From Streptomyces mexicanus (GTDB lineage Bacteria; Actinomycetota; Actinomycetes; Streptomycetales; Streptomycetaceae): a DNA stretch of 64,000 nucleotides. Of the stretch, positions 8,926 to 17,860 are shown in pieces. Under the pieces are notes generated by a model, which did not search any database, was not told where the DNA came from, and was given only the letters and a program-made list of their open reading frames with translations. Position 1 is the stretch's first letter; every line of letters starts with the position of its first letter. The stretch spans positions 5,415,420 to 5,479,419 of the forward strand of contig NZ_LR732544.1 of assembly GCF_902506575.1 (NCBI RefSeq). The letters are read 5' to 3'. The translations under genes were made by a program, and so were the position numbers.

Positions 8926-11900
8926 GCGGGTCCGTCCTCCGTCGAGCCCTCGGCGGCGCCCCCGCCCGGGGAGGACGGTCCCGCGACGCCGATGACCGTG
9001 CCCAGCTCCTGCAGCAGCACACCGGAGGCGTGGTCGTACAACGTGAAGCGCACGGCGTGCTCTCCCGGGGTCCGCGCGGTCAGGGCGAAGCGCGCGGGAG
9101 TGCCACCGGGGTCGTACGGCGCCATGGCCGGCCTGAGCGAGGCGCCCGGGCCGCAGGCGGGGACCACCATCAGCCGGGGCAGGGAGACGGACTCCGTCTT
9201 CTCCTCCCGCTCCAGGCGGACGTCGATGAGCGTGGGCCGGCCGACGGCCGGGGGCTCGTCCGTGGGGAGGGTCAGCCGCGCCGACCAGGACGGGCGGGCG
9301 GTGCGCAGCCGCCGGCGCAGTTCCTCGGTGTCGGGATGGTCCGGCCCGAAGACCCGTTCCCAGCGCCGGAGCAGCTCCCGCGGTGAGGGCGTGCCGTCCT
9401 GGCCGGCTTCCAGACGGGCGAAGACCAGCGCGGCGAGGGCCTCCAGGGTCTGCGGGTGGTCGTCGCCGAACATCCGGGCCCGCCCGGCGTGCACGGCCGC
9501 CAGGAGCGCGACGGCCGCGGCGGTGTCGCCGGTGTCGGCCAGGACGTCGGCGAGCTGGACGGCGAGTGTGGGCAGGAAGGGGGTGTACTCCCTGGCGAAC
9601 AGTTCGACGATCACGGCCAGGCGGAGCGCTTCGTCCGCGTCCGGCCCGCGACGTCCGCCCGCTCCGGGTCCGGTCTGCGGGGTGCCCGCCGTTCGCGGTC
9701 CTGCCTGCGGCGCGTCCGCCTCCGGTCCGGTCTGCGGGGTGCCCTCCGCTCCCGGTCCGGTCTGCGGTGCGTCGGCCGCCGCCGGTCCTGCCTGCGGCGC
9801 GAGCGCGGCGGCGCGCAGATGGAGCCGGGTGACCTCGTCGGCCGTCGTCGGCAGACCCGCGGGCCCCGCCGACAGCCGGGCCCAGCCCCGCAGCAGCCCT
9901 TCGAGCACGTCCCGTGCCTCCTCGGGGCGTCCCGCCTGGGACAGGGCGTGCGCCAGCACGCGCAGGTGGTCCAGTGTCCGCCGGTGGCCCGCTCCGTAGC
10001 GGGCGCTGCACTCGGCGATCAGGTCCTGCGCCATGCGCACCGCCCGGTCGGCGGCGCCCGTGTCGGCGGCGAGCCACGCCAGGTCGCCGAGGACCCACAG
10101 GATCTCCGGGTGTTCTTCGGGGAGGGACGCCTCGCAGCGCCGGAGGACATCTTCCAGGATCACGGACGCGTGCCGGGGGTCACCGGCTTCCCGGCACGCG
10201 TACGCCAGCGAGGTGCGGCACCTGAGCGAATCCAGGTGGTCCGGGCCCAGCTCGCGGTCGTATTCGTCGACGAGCGCCGTGAGGTCGCGCACGCTCGGGA
10301 CGCGCTCGCCGCGCTGGCGCCGAGACCAGATCAGGTTCTTCCGCGCGGCCAGTACGGCCGCGTGACCGTGGCCCTGTGCCCGGGTCCGCTTCTCCACGAT
10401 CGAGGACCTGAGCGCGTACGCGCAGGCGAGGTGACCTGCCATGTCGTGTGCTTCGGCGAGCTGCGTGAGCGCGTCGAGGGTGTCCGGGTGGTGCGGTCCC
10501 GACGTCCGGGTGAGGTCGTCCACCAGGCTATGGGCGGCCTCGATCGACCGCGCGGCCGTGGACTCGCCCAGCAGGACCCAGGCGAGGGCCTGACGGGCCT
10601 CGAGGGTGTCGGGGTGACAGGCGCCCTTGACCTGTACGAGGTCGCGCAGCACCTCCTGAAGATCGCGCAGCGCTCCCGCCCGGTCGCCCGCCCGCTCCCG
10701 CCACCGGGCCAGGACCACTCGGTCCGCCGACACCTGGGGGTGGTCGGGGCCCTGGATGCGTCTGCGGTCCTCCAGCAACCTCAGGCCCAGCTCGATGGCC
10801 TGCTCGTAGTCCTGCTGCAGGGCGAAGGCCAGGGCGAGCAGTGCCCTGGCCTCCAGGGTCTGCCCGTGCTCCGGTCCCTGCACCCGCGTGCGGTCCTTCA
10901 CCAGCGCCTCGCACCCGAGGATCGCCTGCCGGTGCCGGCCCGCCATCAGTCGTGCGTACGTGGCCCACCAGCGTGCGTTCAGCGTGGCGACGTGGTCCTT
11001 GCCGCGCAGCCGGGCCCAGTCGCCGACCAACCGATCGGCGAGATCCACGGCGCGCGGAGGGGAGCCCGCCGCCAGGTGGCCCCGGACCAGGTCCAGCCTC
11101 AGGTCGAGCACGGCCGGCTGGTCGGGGCCGTCGCGGCGCAGACGCTGTTCGAGGACGTGCGCCAGCAGCTGAAGGGACTGCTCGTGCCGGCCGGCGGTCC
11201 TCAGCACCAGCGCCAGGTCCCGCCGGGCGCGCAAGGTGCGCGGATGCTCGGCCCCCCAGGTCCGGGTCCAGGCCGCGACGGCTTCCTCGTACAGGGCGAT
11301 CGCGCGGTCGGGTTCTCCGGCCCGCGAACAGGCGTCGGCCAGGTTCTCCCGGACGAGCAGGGTGTCCGGGGCGTCGTCCCCGAGGACGCGGCGGTGGTCG
11401 TCGAGGAGCGTGGTGAACTCCTCGATCGCCCCCCGGTGGTCGTCGGCGTCCAGTCGGGTGACGGCCAGGCTGTTGCGGACGTGCAACGTGTCGGGGGCGT
11501 CCGCGCCGAACAGCCGGGTGTGGACCTCGACCAGTTCCTCGTACGCGGCGATCGCCTGCTCGTGCTGCTGCGCCGACCGGAACACCCAGGCACGCCAGCT
11601 CCGGGCGTTGAGCGTGTCCCGGTGCTCCGGCCCCTGGACCCGCTCGTGGTCGGCGATGAGCGCGTCGAACACCTCGCCGGCGCGGTCGTGGTTCCCGGCC
11701 GAGCGGTGAGCGGCACCCAGCCACAGGCGCACGGTCAGGGTCGTGGGGTGGACGTCCCCCAGGACGCGTTCGCAGTCCTCGAGAAGGGGCGTGAACTCGG
11801 CGAGGGCCTGCGGGAACCGCTCCTCCTCCGTGAACACACGGGCCAGGGCGAGCCGGACGTCGAGGACACGGGGGTGGTCGGCGTCCACGCACCGTTCCAT

Positions 11901-14606
11901 GTCGGCGCGCAGCGACCGCAGTTCCTCGACCGCCTGCGCGTGGCGGCCTGCCCCCTGCAGGGCGCGGGCCAGCGACTCACGGGTGTGGAAGACATGAGGG
12001 TGGTCGGGGCCCAGGACCGCGCTGCGGTCCTCCACCAGCTGCCGCAGGAGCCGGACGGCGGTGGTGAAGTCGGACGCCGCCTGATGGGCGTAGGCCAGGT
12101 TCGCCCGGGCGATGAGCGTCTCAGGGTGCTGAGGGCCCTGGGCCCGCTCTCGGTCGGCGACCAGCAACTCGCGTGCGCGGATCGAACGCCTGTGGTCCCC
12201 CGCCAGTTGCCAGGTGTACGCCAGTGCTTCCCTGGCCCACAGCGTGTCGGGATGGTGCTCGTGCCTCACGCGCGTGTAGTCGCTGATCACGGCCTCGTAC
12301 AGCGCGGCCGCCGTCACGTGGTCGCCTCTGTCGCGGTGGGCCTCCGCGATGTCGTCGCGGTAGTCGATGGTGGACGGATGGTCCGGTCCCTGCACACGGG
12401 CGCTGTCCGCCGCCAGCGCCTCGAACTCGGGCAGCGCCGCCTCCGGGCCGTGGACGTCCGACAACGCCCACGCGAGGTCGTGCCGGCTGCGCAGGGTGTC
12501 CGGATGGTCCTCGCCCTGCACCCGGCGGCGGTCGGCGACCACCTGCCGGTACAGGGCCAGGGCCGCGCGCGGGTCGCCCGCCGCCCGGTGAGCGGCGGCC
12601 AGCCAGCCGAGGCTGGTCAGTGTGTCCGGGTGGTCGGGTCCGTGGACCCGGCGCCGGTCCGCCACCGCCCGTTCGTACAGGCGCAGCGCCGTGCGGTGGT
12701 CGCCGGCCTCGAGGTGGGCGTAGGCGAGATTGGTGCGGCTGACCAGGGTGTCCTTGTCCTGGGGTCCCAGCTCGCGTTCGCGGTCGGCGACGACGGCCCG
12801 GAACTCCTCGATGGCGGCTTGGTACCGCCCCGCGGACTGCAGGGCGTACGCCAGGTCGTTGCGGCTCGTGAGGGTGGCGGGGTCCTTGTCCCCCTTCAGG
12901 CGGCGGCGGGCCTCGACCACGGCGGTCAGCTCGCGCACGGCCTGCATGGCCTCGCCCGCCTTGCGGTACGCGTACGCCAGCCGTTCGCGGGCGGCCAGGG
13001 TCTGCGGGGCGTCATTGCCGCCGGCCTGCACACGGTCCAGGTAGACGTCCTGGCACAGGCGGACCGCATGGGCCGGGTCGCCGGCCCGCGCGTGCAGTTC
13101 CGCCAGCCGGTCCCGGTCCTCGAGCGTGGTGTCGTGGTCCACCCCGTGCAGCCGGGTGCTTCCGTCGACGGCGAGCGTCATCAGCGGAATGGCCAGGACG
13201 TGCTGCTCCCGGGCCATGAGTTCGCGGGCGCCGCGGCGGTACATCTCGACGACCGCCGGGTCCGGCGTGGCGGCCGGTCCGGTCTCCGCGAGGGCCTGGA
13301 TGTGCACGAGGAACTGCCGTACGCGCTCGGGGTCCGCGCCGGACAGTTCGGCGGCCAGCGCGGCCTCGGCCCGGTCGCGGGCGTCGGGCGCCTCGACGGG
13401 CCCGGCGTGGCGCAGGGTGTGCTGGACGAGCCGGTGCAGCGTCAGGCCGTCGGGGCCCGTGGTGACCAGGTGGTAGGTCGCCAGCGCGTCGATCGAGCGC
13501 TCCACGGTGTCGGCCGGAAGGCCCAGGCGGTGCAGCACCGCGCGCGGCACGGTCTCGGGGGCGTACCAGGCGAGCGCGTGCAACAGCGGGGCGGCCGAGG
13601 GGTGGTGCGGGCGGATGGAGGCGAGGCTGGTCCGCCAGATCCGGGTGATGGTCCGCCCGGCGCGGCCCGTGCCGTCGGTGAGCACCAGGTCGGGGACGCG
13701 GGCCAGTTTCGCCCGGTAGGCGGCGAACCCGATACCGGTCTCCCGCAGATAGGCGCCGGCTTGCGTCAACGCCAGCGGCAGATGCCCGAGTTCCTCCGCC
13801 AGCGCACTGGCCTGGGCCCGTTCGGCCGCGAGGAGGGCGCCGGGTCCGCCGGGGGAGTGGCCGGGGTCGCGCCCGGACGTCGTGTACAGCAGGTCGACGG
13901 CGTCACCGTGCTCCAGTACGTCCAGGCTGACCAGAGCGGCGCCCTCGGGCCAGCCCGTGCGGCAGCGGCTCGTGACCAGCTGGTGGCCGCGGTGCAGCAG
14001 TCGTCCCAGGAACGGGGTCAGTTCCTGCGGCCGCTCGGCGTTGTCGTAGACCAGCAGCCAGTCCGCGTGGGCCTCCAGCCAGGTCAGTGCCCACTCGGTG
14101 CGCTCTTTGGGCGTGGCGTCGCCGGCCCAGGACGGATGCAGCCGCAGCGCGAGGTCGGCGAAGCCCGAGGTGATCTGTTCCTGGGTCTCGGCGGTGATCC
14201 ACCACACGACCCGGTACCGGTCGAGGCGGTGGTGCGCGTAACGCAGCGCCAGCGCCGTCTTGCCGATGCCGCCGAGGCCGCTCACCGCGGTGGCCGACGT
14301 CTGCGTGACGACTCCGCCCCCGGCCCGCAGGGACGCTTGCAAGCGGTCCAGGTCCTCGGTCCGGCCGATGAACGGCTGGGGCGGCAGGGCGGGCAGGTTG
14401 TGCAGCGGGCCGCGGGGCGCGATGCGGCGGGCCGCGTCCTTCGCCGCCGCGGACAGCACCGTCGTGCGTTCCTCGAGATGCGGGTTGCCGCTGACGCGGA
14501 AACCGCGGCCGTCCTGCACGAGCACGGTCGGGTCGTTCTGCGGGACCGTGCGTTCCGCCGGTAAGACCGTGCGTTCCGCGGCCCTCGGACTCTGGTTGAT
14601 GATCAT
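8922..14606 (-). CDS. Giant STAND NTPase with about 26 TPR repeats
   Basis: The protein has 1894 residues. After about 75 variable residues comes PFIGRTEDLDRL, then an NB-ARC/STAND NTPase: Walker A GLGGIGKT (110-117), Walker B LLVYDNAE (184-191), a TSRC sensor and a GHLPLALTQAG motif. From about residue 490 to 1580 there are about 26 kinesin-light-chain-like TPR units of 42 residues, marked by HPDTL-type motifs. A Pro/Gly-rich repeat linker (PQTGP units) and a C-terminal beta-rich domain (EHAVRFTLYDHASG) follow. STAND proteins oligomerise on signal recognition; the TPR array is the likely sensor. ATG 14606 has GGGGGAG upstream. An ATG at 14690 is rejected because it overlaps a promoter -10 box. 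Confidence 0.9.
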   Translation of the reverse strand: MIINQSPRAAERTVLPAERTVPQNDPTVLVQDGRGFRVSGNPHLEERTTVLSAAAKDAARRIAPRGPLHNLPALPPQPFIGRTEDLDRLQASLRAGGGVVTQTSATAVSGLGGIGKTALALRYAHHRLDRYRVVWWITAETQEQITSGFADLALRLHPSWAGDATPKERTEWALTWLEAHADWLLVYDNAERPQELTPFLGRLLHRGHQLVTSRCRTGWPEGAALVSLDVLEHGDAVDLLYTTSGRDPGHSPGGPGALLAAERAQASALAEELGHLPLALTQAGAYLRETGIGFAAYRAKLARVPDLVLTDGTGRAGRTITRIWRTSLASIRPHHPSAAPLLHALAWYAPETVPRAVLHRLGLPADTVERSIDALATYHLVTTGPDGLTLHRLVQHTLRHAGPVEAPDARDRAEAALAAELSGADPERVRQFLVHIQALAETGPAATPDPAVVEMYRRGARELMAREQHVLAIPLMTLAVDGSTRLHGVDHDTTLEDRDRLAELHARAGDPAHAVRLCQDVYLDRVQAGGNDAPQTLAARERLAYAYRKAGEAMQAVRELTAVVEARRRLKGDKDPATLTSRNDLAYALQSAGRYQAAIEEFRAVVADRERELGPQDKDTLVSRTNLAYAHLEAGDHRTALRLYERAVADRRRVHGPDHPDTLTSLGWLAAAHRAAGDPRAALALYRQVVADRRRVQGEDHPDTLRSRHDLAWALSDVHGPEAALPEFEALAADSARVQGPDHPSTIDYRDDIAEAHRDRGDHVTAAALYEAVISDYTRVRHEHHPDTLWAREALAYTWQLAGDHRRSIRARELLVADRERAQGPQHPETLIARANLAYAHQAASDFTTAVRLLRQLVEDRSAVLGPDHPHVFHTRESLARALQGAGRHAQAVEELRSLRADMERCVDADHPRVLDVRLALARVFTEEERFPQALAEFTPLLEDCERVLGDVHPTTLTVRLWLGAAHRSAGNHDRAGEVFDALIADHERVQGPEHRDTLNARSWRAWVFRSAQQHEQAIAAYEELVEVHTRLFGADAPDTLHVRNSLAVTRLDADDHRGAIEEFTTLLDDHRRVLGDDAPDTLLVRENLADACSRAGEPDRAIALYEEAVAAWTRTWGAEHPRTLRARRDLALVLRTAGRHEQSLQLLAHVLEQRLRRDGPDQPAVLDLRLDLVRGHLAAGSPPRAVDLADRLVGDWARLRGKDHVATLNARWWATYARLMAGRHRQAILGCEALVKDRTRVQGPEHGQTLEARALLALAFALQQDYEQAIELGLRLLEDRRRIQGPDHPQVSADRVVLARWRERAGDRAGALRDLQEVLRDLVQVKGACHPDTLEARQALAWVLLGESTAARSIEAAHSLVDDLTRTSGPHHPDTLDALTQLAEAHDMAGHLACAYALRSSIVEKRTRAQGHGHAAVLAARKNLIWSRRQRGERVPSVRDLTALVDEYDRELGPDHLDSLRCRTSLAYACREAGDPRHASVILEDVLRRCEASLPEEHPEILWVLGDLAWLAADTGAADRAVRMAQDLIAECSARYGAGHRRTLDHLRVLAHALSQAGRPEEARDVLEGLLRGWARLSAGPAGLPTTADEVTRLHLRAAALAPQAGPAAADAPQTGPGAEGTPQTGPEADAPQAGPRTAGTPQTGPGAGGRRGPDADEALRLAVIVELFAREYTPFLPTLAVQLADVLADTGDTAAAVALLAAVHAGRARMFGDDHPQTLEALAALVFARLEAGQDGTPSPRELLRRWERVFGPDHPDTEELRRRLRTARPSWSARLTLPTDEPPAVGRPTLIDVRLEREEKTESVSLPRLMVVPACGPGASLRPAMAPYDPGGTPARFALTARTPGEHAVRFTLYDHASGVLLQELGTVIGVAGPSSPGGGAAEGSTEDGPA

Positions 14607-14620
14607 GACTCCCCCGCACC

Positions 14621-14688
14621 GACCATCCACGTGGCCATGCAGCCCGCCGGCACCATGGCCCTGCGATCGACCATCAACGTGGACATTC
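14621..14688. repeat. Two 20-bp direct repeats in the leader of the STAND operon
   Basis: GACCATCCACGTGGCCATGC (14621-14640) and GACCATCAACGTGGACATTC (14669-14688) match at 17 of 20 positions, 48 bp apart centre to centre. The first copy contains the palindrome CCACGTGG. They lie between the predicted start of transcription and the start codon, so they may be operators or leader elements. Confidence 0.55.
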
Positions 14689-14689
14689 A

Positions 14690-14718
14690 ACTGTACTGGC
14701 CACCAAGGTGGTTGTCAG
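14690..14718 (-). promoter_or_regulatory. Promoter of the STAND-CHAT-hydrolase operon
   Basis: Leftward, a -35 CTGACA (14718-14713) and a -10 TACAGT (14695-14690) are separated by exactly 17 bp, a good vegetative sigma-70-type promoter. The spacer itself carries a small dyad, CCACC-TT-GGTGG, a possible repressor site. It sits in the gap between the operon and the DUF4253 gene and is about 85 bases from the ATG of the STAND gene. Confidence 0.6.
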
Positions 14719-14752
14719 GCCGTACGAGCCGCCGGGCCGCTCCCGTGCCGGG

Positions 14753-15526
14753 TCAGTCCCACCAGAAGTGCCAGGCGGGTTCGCCGAGCAGCCGGTCCGC
14801 GTATGTCTCCGGGCGCTCCACGGCGTCCGGGCAGAAGGCGAAGTGCTCGGCGGCGAGTGCCAGCGCCTCGTCCCGGCCGGTGGGCGGCGCCGCGACGGAC
14901 ACGGTGAGGTGGTCGAAGCCCAGCGCCACGACCCGTATGCCGAAGCGGTCCTCCCAGGAGCGCAGGACCGCGCACAGGCGCGCCACGTCGTCGTCGTGGT
15001 TGAGCGGGCCGGTCCATCCCAGGACGGCGGGGATGTCCGCGCTGCGCCGGGCGGGCACCAGCGCCAGACGCGGGTCCTTCAGCCAGGGGCGCTCGGTGGT
15101 GAGCGAGTCGGCGACCTCGGCGGCGCGCACCTCGGGGGCGGCGGTCAGCGGGAGCGGTCCGGTGAGCCCGGGCCACGGGCCCAGGTCCGGTGCCGCGCAC
15201 TCCTCCCAGAGCGCTGCGAGGACGTCCTCGGCGTCGTGGTCGCCGGGATACGACGTCTCCCCGGGCAGCAGCACCCATTCCTCCGGGCCGCCCTGGCTGC
15301 CGCCCACCTCGAGGAGCACGGGCAGCAGCCCCACGCGGGAGGCGGGGGCGCCGAGCGCGGACCAGTTCCCCGGGGACGCCGACCGTCCGGCGTACCAGAG
15401 CAGCGGCTCGTGCCACGGGCCGTCCTCCGTCGCGTCGAGCAGGACACCGGGCGGCAGCTGGAGCCCGAGCGAACGCCCGCTCGGGTCGGCCGCCAGTTTG
15501 GGCAGCGGGTTCGGAAGAGTCGCCAT
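14753..15526 (-). CDS. DUF4253 domain protein
   Basis: The protein has 257 residues, cytoplasmic, with no signal or membrane segment. The C-terminal 110 residues match the DUF4253 pattern: ARRSADIPAVLGWTGPLNHD, LRSWEDRFGIRVVALGFD, LAAEHFAFCPD and the ending PAWHFWWD. The family is widespread in actinobacteria and of unknown function. ATG 15526 is chosen because the family-like N-terminus begins MATLPNPLPKLAADPSG. It reads in the same direction as the STAND operon, but a separate promoter lies in the 146-base gap, so it is probably not part of that operon. Confidence 0.85.
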   Translation of the reverse strand: MATLPNPLPKLAADPSGRSLGLQLPPGVLLDATEDGPWHEPLLWYAGRSASPGNWSALGAPASRVGLLPVLLEVGGSQGGPEEWVLLPGETSYPGDHDAEDVLAALWEECAAPDLGPWPGLTGPLPLTAAPEVRAAEVADSLTTERPWLKDPRLALVPARRSADIPAVLGWTGPLNHDDDVARLCAVLRSWEDRFGIRVVALGFDHLTVSVAAPPTGRDEALALAAEHFAFCPDAVERPETYADRLLGEPAWHFWWD

Positions 15527-15719
15527 GCCCGTGACTGTAGAGGGGGCCACTGACAATCGGACTCGGCCGTTCCGCAAGGGGAGTTGGGCCGGGCGGCGCC
15601 CGCCGACCCGGTCACCGTCACCGGCGTGGACGGCACACCTGCGCCGTCCTCACCGTCACCGCCCTGGAACGGGTCGGCAAGAGCGTCTTCCCTCGCGGAC
15701 CTCGTGCCCCGAGGCCCCC

Positions 15720-16712
15720 TCACCCCGCCGCCGGTGGCGTGTGCGGGGGACCCGGTCGCACCCGGCCGGTGAAGCACTCCGTGCCGCCGCCGTCCGCCGG
15801 GCGGAAGCAGGCGCGCAGGACCGTGCCCGGGCGGGCCGCGGTCATCGGCGTGTAGACGTAGGACGCGGCGTCGAGGCCGTCCCGCACCGTGGCGGAACGA
15901 GTCGGTCCGCCCGCGGTCACGGCGAGCCGATCGCCGATCCGCGTGTGCCACATCCGCGCCCAGCCGGCCCGGCACCCGTCGTGGTAGCGCAGTTCCACCC
16001 GCGCGCCCGTGGCCGTGCGGTACGAGGCGACGGTGACCAGGCCGAGGGCGCAGCCCAGCTGCATCGGGTTCCCGCCCTCGCAGGTGGCCGCACGGCAGCG
16101 GGGGCCGGTGGCCGACGACGGCGCGGACAGCGACGACCGGGGCGGGACGTCCCGGTGCGGCAGCAGCACCAGCGCCGCGGTCAGGCTCCCGACGGCCACG
16201 GCGCACACCGACACCAGCACCGCCAGCGCCACCCCGCCCTTCCGCCCGAACCACCGGGCCTTTCGCGGCGGGGGCGCGGAGGAGGGCGGGGGCACACCGG
16301 CGGCCGTGCCGGAGAAGGTGCCGGAGGAGGGCGTGGCGGTCGTGCCGGAGGAGGCGCCGGCGGTCGTGTCGGCGATCCTGCCAAAGGGGGTGCCGGCCGC
16401 GGTCGCTGCGGCCGCGCGACCGCTCCACTGCGACTCCGCGATCTCCCACAGCGCCAGGCAGCGCCCCGCCGGCTCGCGGGCCAGCCGGCACAGGTCCTCC
16501 ACGGCCCGGCGCGGCGGCAGCGTCTTGCCGTTGAGGTAACGCTCCCAGGAGGACTTGCTGTACGGGGTCCGCTGCGCCAGCGCCGCCAGGCTCAGGCCGG
16601 TGCGCTGCCTCAGCTCCCGCAGCGCGGCGGTCAGCCGCGCCTGTTCCGGCGGCTGCGGTCGCTCCTGTGGTCGCGGTCGCTTCGGTGGCTGCGGTGGTTC
16701 CGGTGGTGTCAT
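15720..16712 (-). CDS. XRE helix-turn-helix / membrane / DUF2690 protein
   Basis: The protein has 330 residues. Residues about 25-90 form a helix-turn-helix (LRQRTGLSLAALAQRTPYSKSSWERYLNGKTLPP). A Thr/Ala/Ser linker follows, a transmembrane helix at about 159-184 after KARWFGRK, and an outside domain with four or more cysteines (C206, C211, C221, C247). The stretch from C211 to VELRYHDGCRAGWARMW fits DUF2690. The start overlaps the stop of the next gene upstream in ATGA (16709-16712), and the two HTH domains are similar in sequence, so the pair arose by duplication and is probably co-translated. Role inferred: transmembrane regulator. Confidence 0.83.
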   Translation of the reverse strand: MTPPEPPQPPKRPRPQERPQPPEQARLTAALRELRQRTGLSLAALAQRTPYSKSSWERYLNGKTLPPRRAVEDLCRLAREPAGRCLALWEIAESQWSGRAAAATAAGTPFGRIADTTAGASSGTTATPSSGTFSGTAAGVPPPSSAPPPRKARWFGRKGGVALAVLVSVCAVAVGSLTAALVLLPHRDVPPRSSLSAPSSATGPRCRAATCEGGNPMQLGCALGLVTVASYRTATGARVELRYHDGCRAGWARMWHTRIGDRLAVTAGGPTRSATVRDGLDAASYVYTPMTAARPGTVLRACFRPADGGGTECFTGRVRPGPPHTPPAAG

Positions 16713-17560
16713 CCCCGCAGGGCCTTCCAGGTGTGCGGGCCGATGATGCCGTCCACGACCAGGCCGGCCCGCTTCTGCAGGCGTTTGACGGCGTTCTCCG
16801 TCAGCGGGCCGTAGATCCCGTCCACGTCACCGGGGGAGAAGCCCGCCCGGCGCAGCAGGCACTGCGCCTCGGCGATGTCCGGGCCGGCCAGGCCGTTGGC
16901 GAGGATGGCGTCCTGGGTGCGGCTGTTGCCGGCGTACCACTGGCCGGCGCGCCGCTCGAACCGGCAGGTGTAGGTGGGTAGGGCCGGCGAGGACGTGGCG
17001 GCCGGCGGCGGCGTGGTGGAGGGGCCGGAGTGCGCGGCGGTGCGGCCGTCGCCGCCCGAGTTCCGTACGAGCACCAGGACCACCGAGGAGAGGGCCAGCA
17101 CCAGGGTCACCACCCCCGCCACGACCGTGATGTGCAGCGCCCGCCCGCGTGGACCGGGCTGCTCCCGCTCCGACCCCGCCGGCCCGCCGGCCGGCGGGCC
17201 GGTGCCGGCGGCGGCGCAGGAGTCCGTGGCCTCGCAGGCGCCCGCGTCCTCGCCCGCCCCGCCCTCCGTCCGAGCGGGCACGGCCTCGCGTTCGCGTCCC
17301 CACGCCTCCGCGGCCACCTCGTACAGCGCCAGCAGCCGGGTCGGGTCGTCGGCGCCGATCCTGGCCAGCGCCTCCACGGCGTCCCTGGGCGGCAGCGATC
17401 TGCCGCCCAGATAGCGTTCCCACGACTTCGCGCTGTAGCCCGTCTTCGCCGCCAGCTGCCGCAGGCTCAGCCCGCTGTGGTCCTTGAGCCGGCGCAGGCG
17501 GACCACCAACTGGCGGACGCGTGGATTCAGTTCCTCGGGCAGCTCTTTCCAACGCGACAT
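16709..17560 (-). CDS. XRE helix-turn-helix / membrane / peptidoglycan-binding protein
   Basis: The protein has 283 residues. The HTH lies at about 15-75 (DHSGLSLRQLAAKTGYSAKSWERYLGGRSLPP), an acidic linker follows, a transmembrane helix at about 142-166, a Pro/Ser-rich outside stretch, and a C-terminal PG_binding_1 domain (227-282: AQCLLRRAGFSPGDVDGIYGPLTENAVKRLQKRAGL.. IIGPHTWKAL). The order places DNA binding inside and cell-wall binding outside in one polypeptide. That suggests wall-sensing transcription control, which is inference. ATG 17560 has a GTGGGGGAAC site. It is the first gene of a two-gene operon. Confidence 0.87.
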   Translation of the reverse strand: MSRWKELPEELNPRVRQLVVRLRRLKDHSGLSLRQLAAKTGYSAKSWERYLGGRSLPPRDAVEALARIGADDPTRLLALYEVAAEAWGREREAVPARTEGGAGEDAGACEATDSCAAAGTGPPAGGPAGSEREQPGPRGRALHITVVAGVVTLVLALSSVVLVLVRNSGGDGRTAAHSGPSTTPPPAATSSPALPTYTCRFERRAGQWYAGNSRTQDAILANGLAGPDIAEAQCLLRRAGFSPGDVDGIYGPLTENAVKRLQKRAGLVVDGIIGPHTWKALRG

Positions 17561-17860
17561 GTTCCCCCACTCGCGTTCTGACGGGTCCTGGTCCCGGACC
17601 CTCTTGGATACTGCCCCACGGCCGAGGGCCCGTACCGGAACGCGATTCCCGCATCAGGGGGGAATCGGCCACCCGCCCGTCCCCCCGGCCGTCCCGCCGC
17701 GGCGACTTCGGCGACGGCGTCCCGGCAGGTCAGCGCGTGGGACGTCCCGTCGGGGCGTCACCTGGCCGGGCTGTGTGGCGCCTCGGGCCGGCGGCGGCGC
17801 AGTCTCGTGGCGGGCCGGCCGCCGCGGCCGGCCCACCCGGATCTCACAGGGGGTAGCAGC

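Noticed and set aside
9456..14564. Very long open frame (1702 codons) on the + strand opposite the STAND-TPR gene
   Set aside because: It mirrors the high GC third-position bias of the real gene. It is rich in Arg/Gly/Val/Gln with no domain, while the minus strand has NTPase and TPR motifs.
14607..14690. Extended N-terminus of the STAND protein from ATG 14690
   Set aside because: It overlaps the -10 box, has no good Shine-Dalgarno and encodes a repetitive HVDGR stretch due to the DNA repeat.
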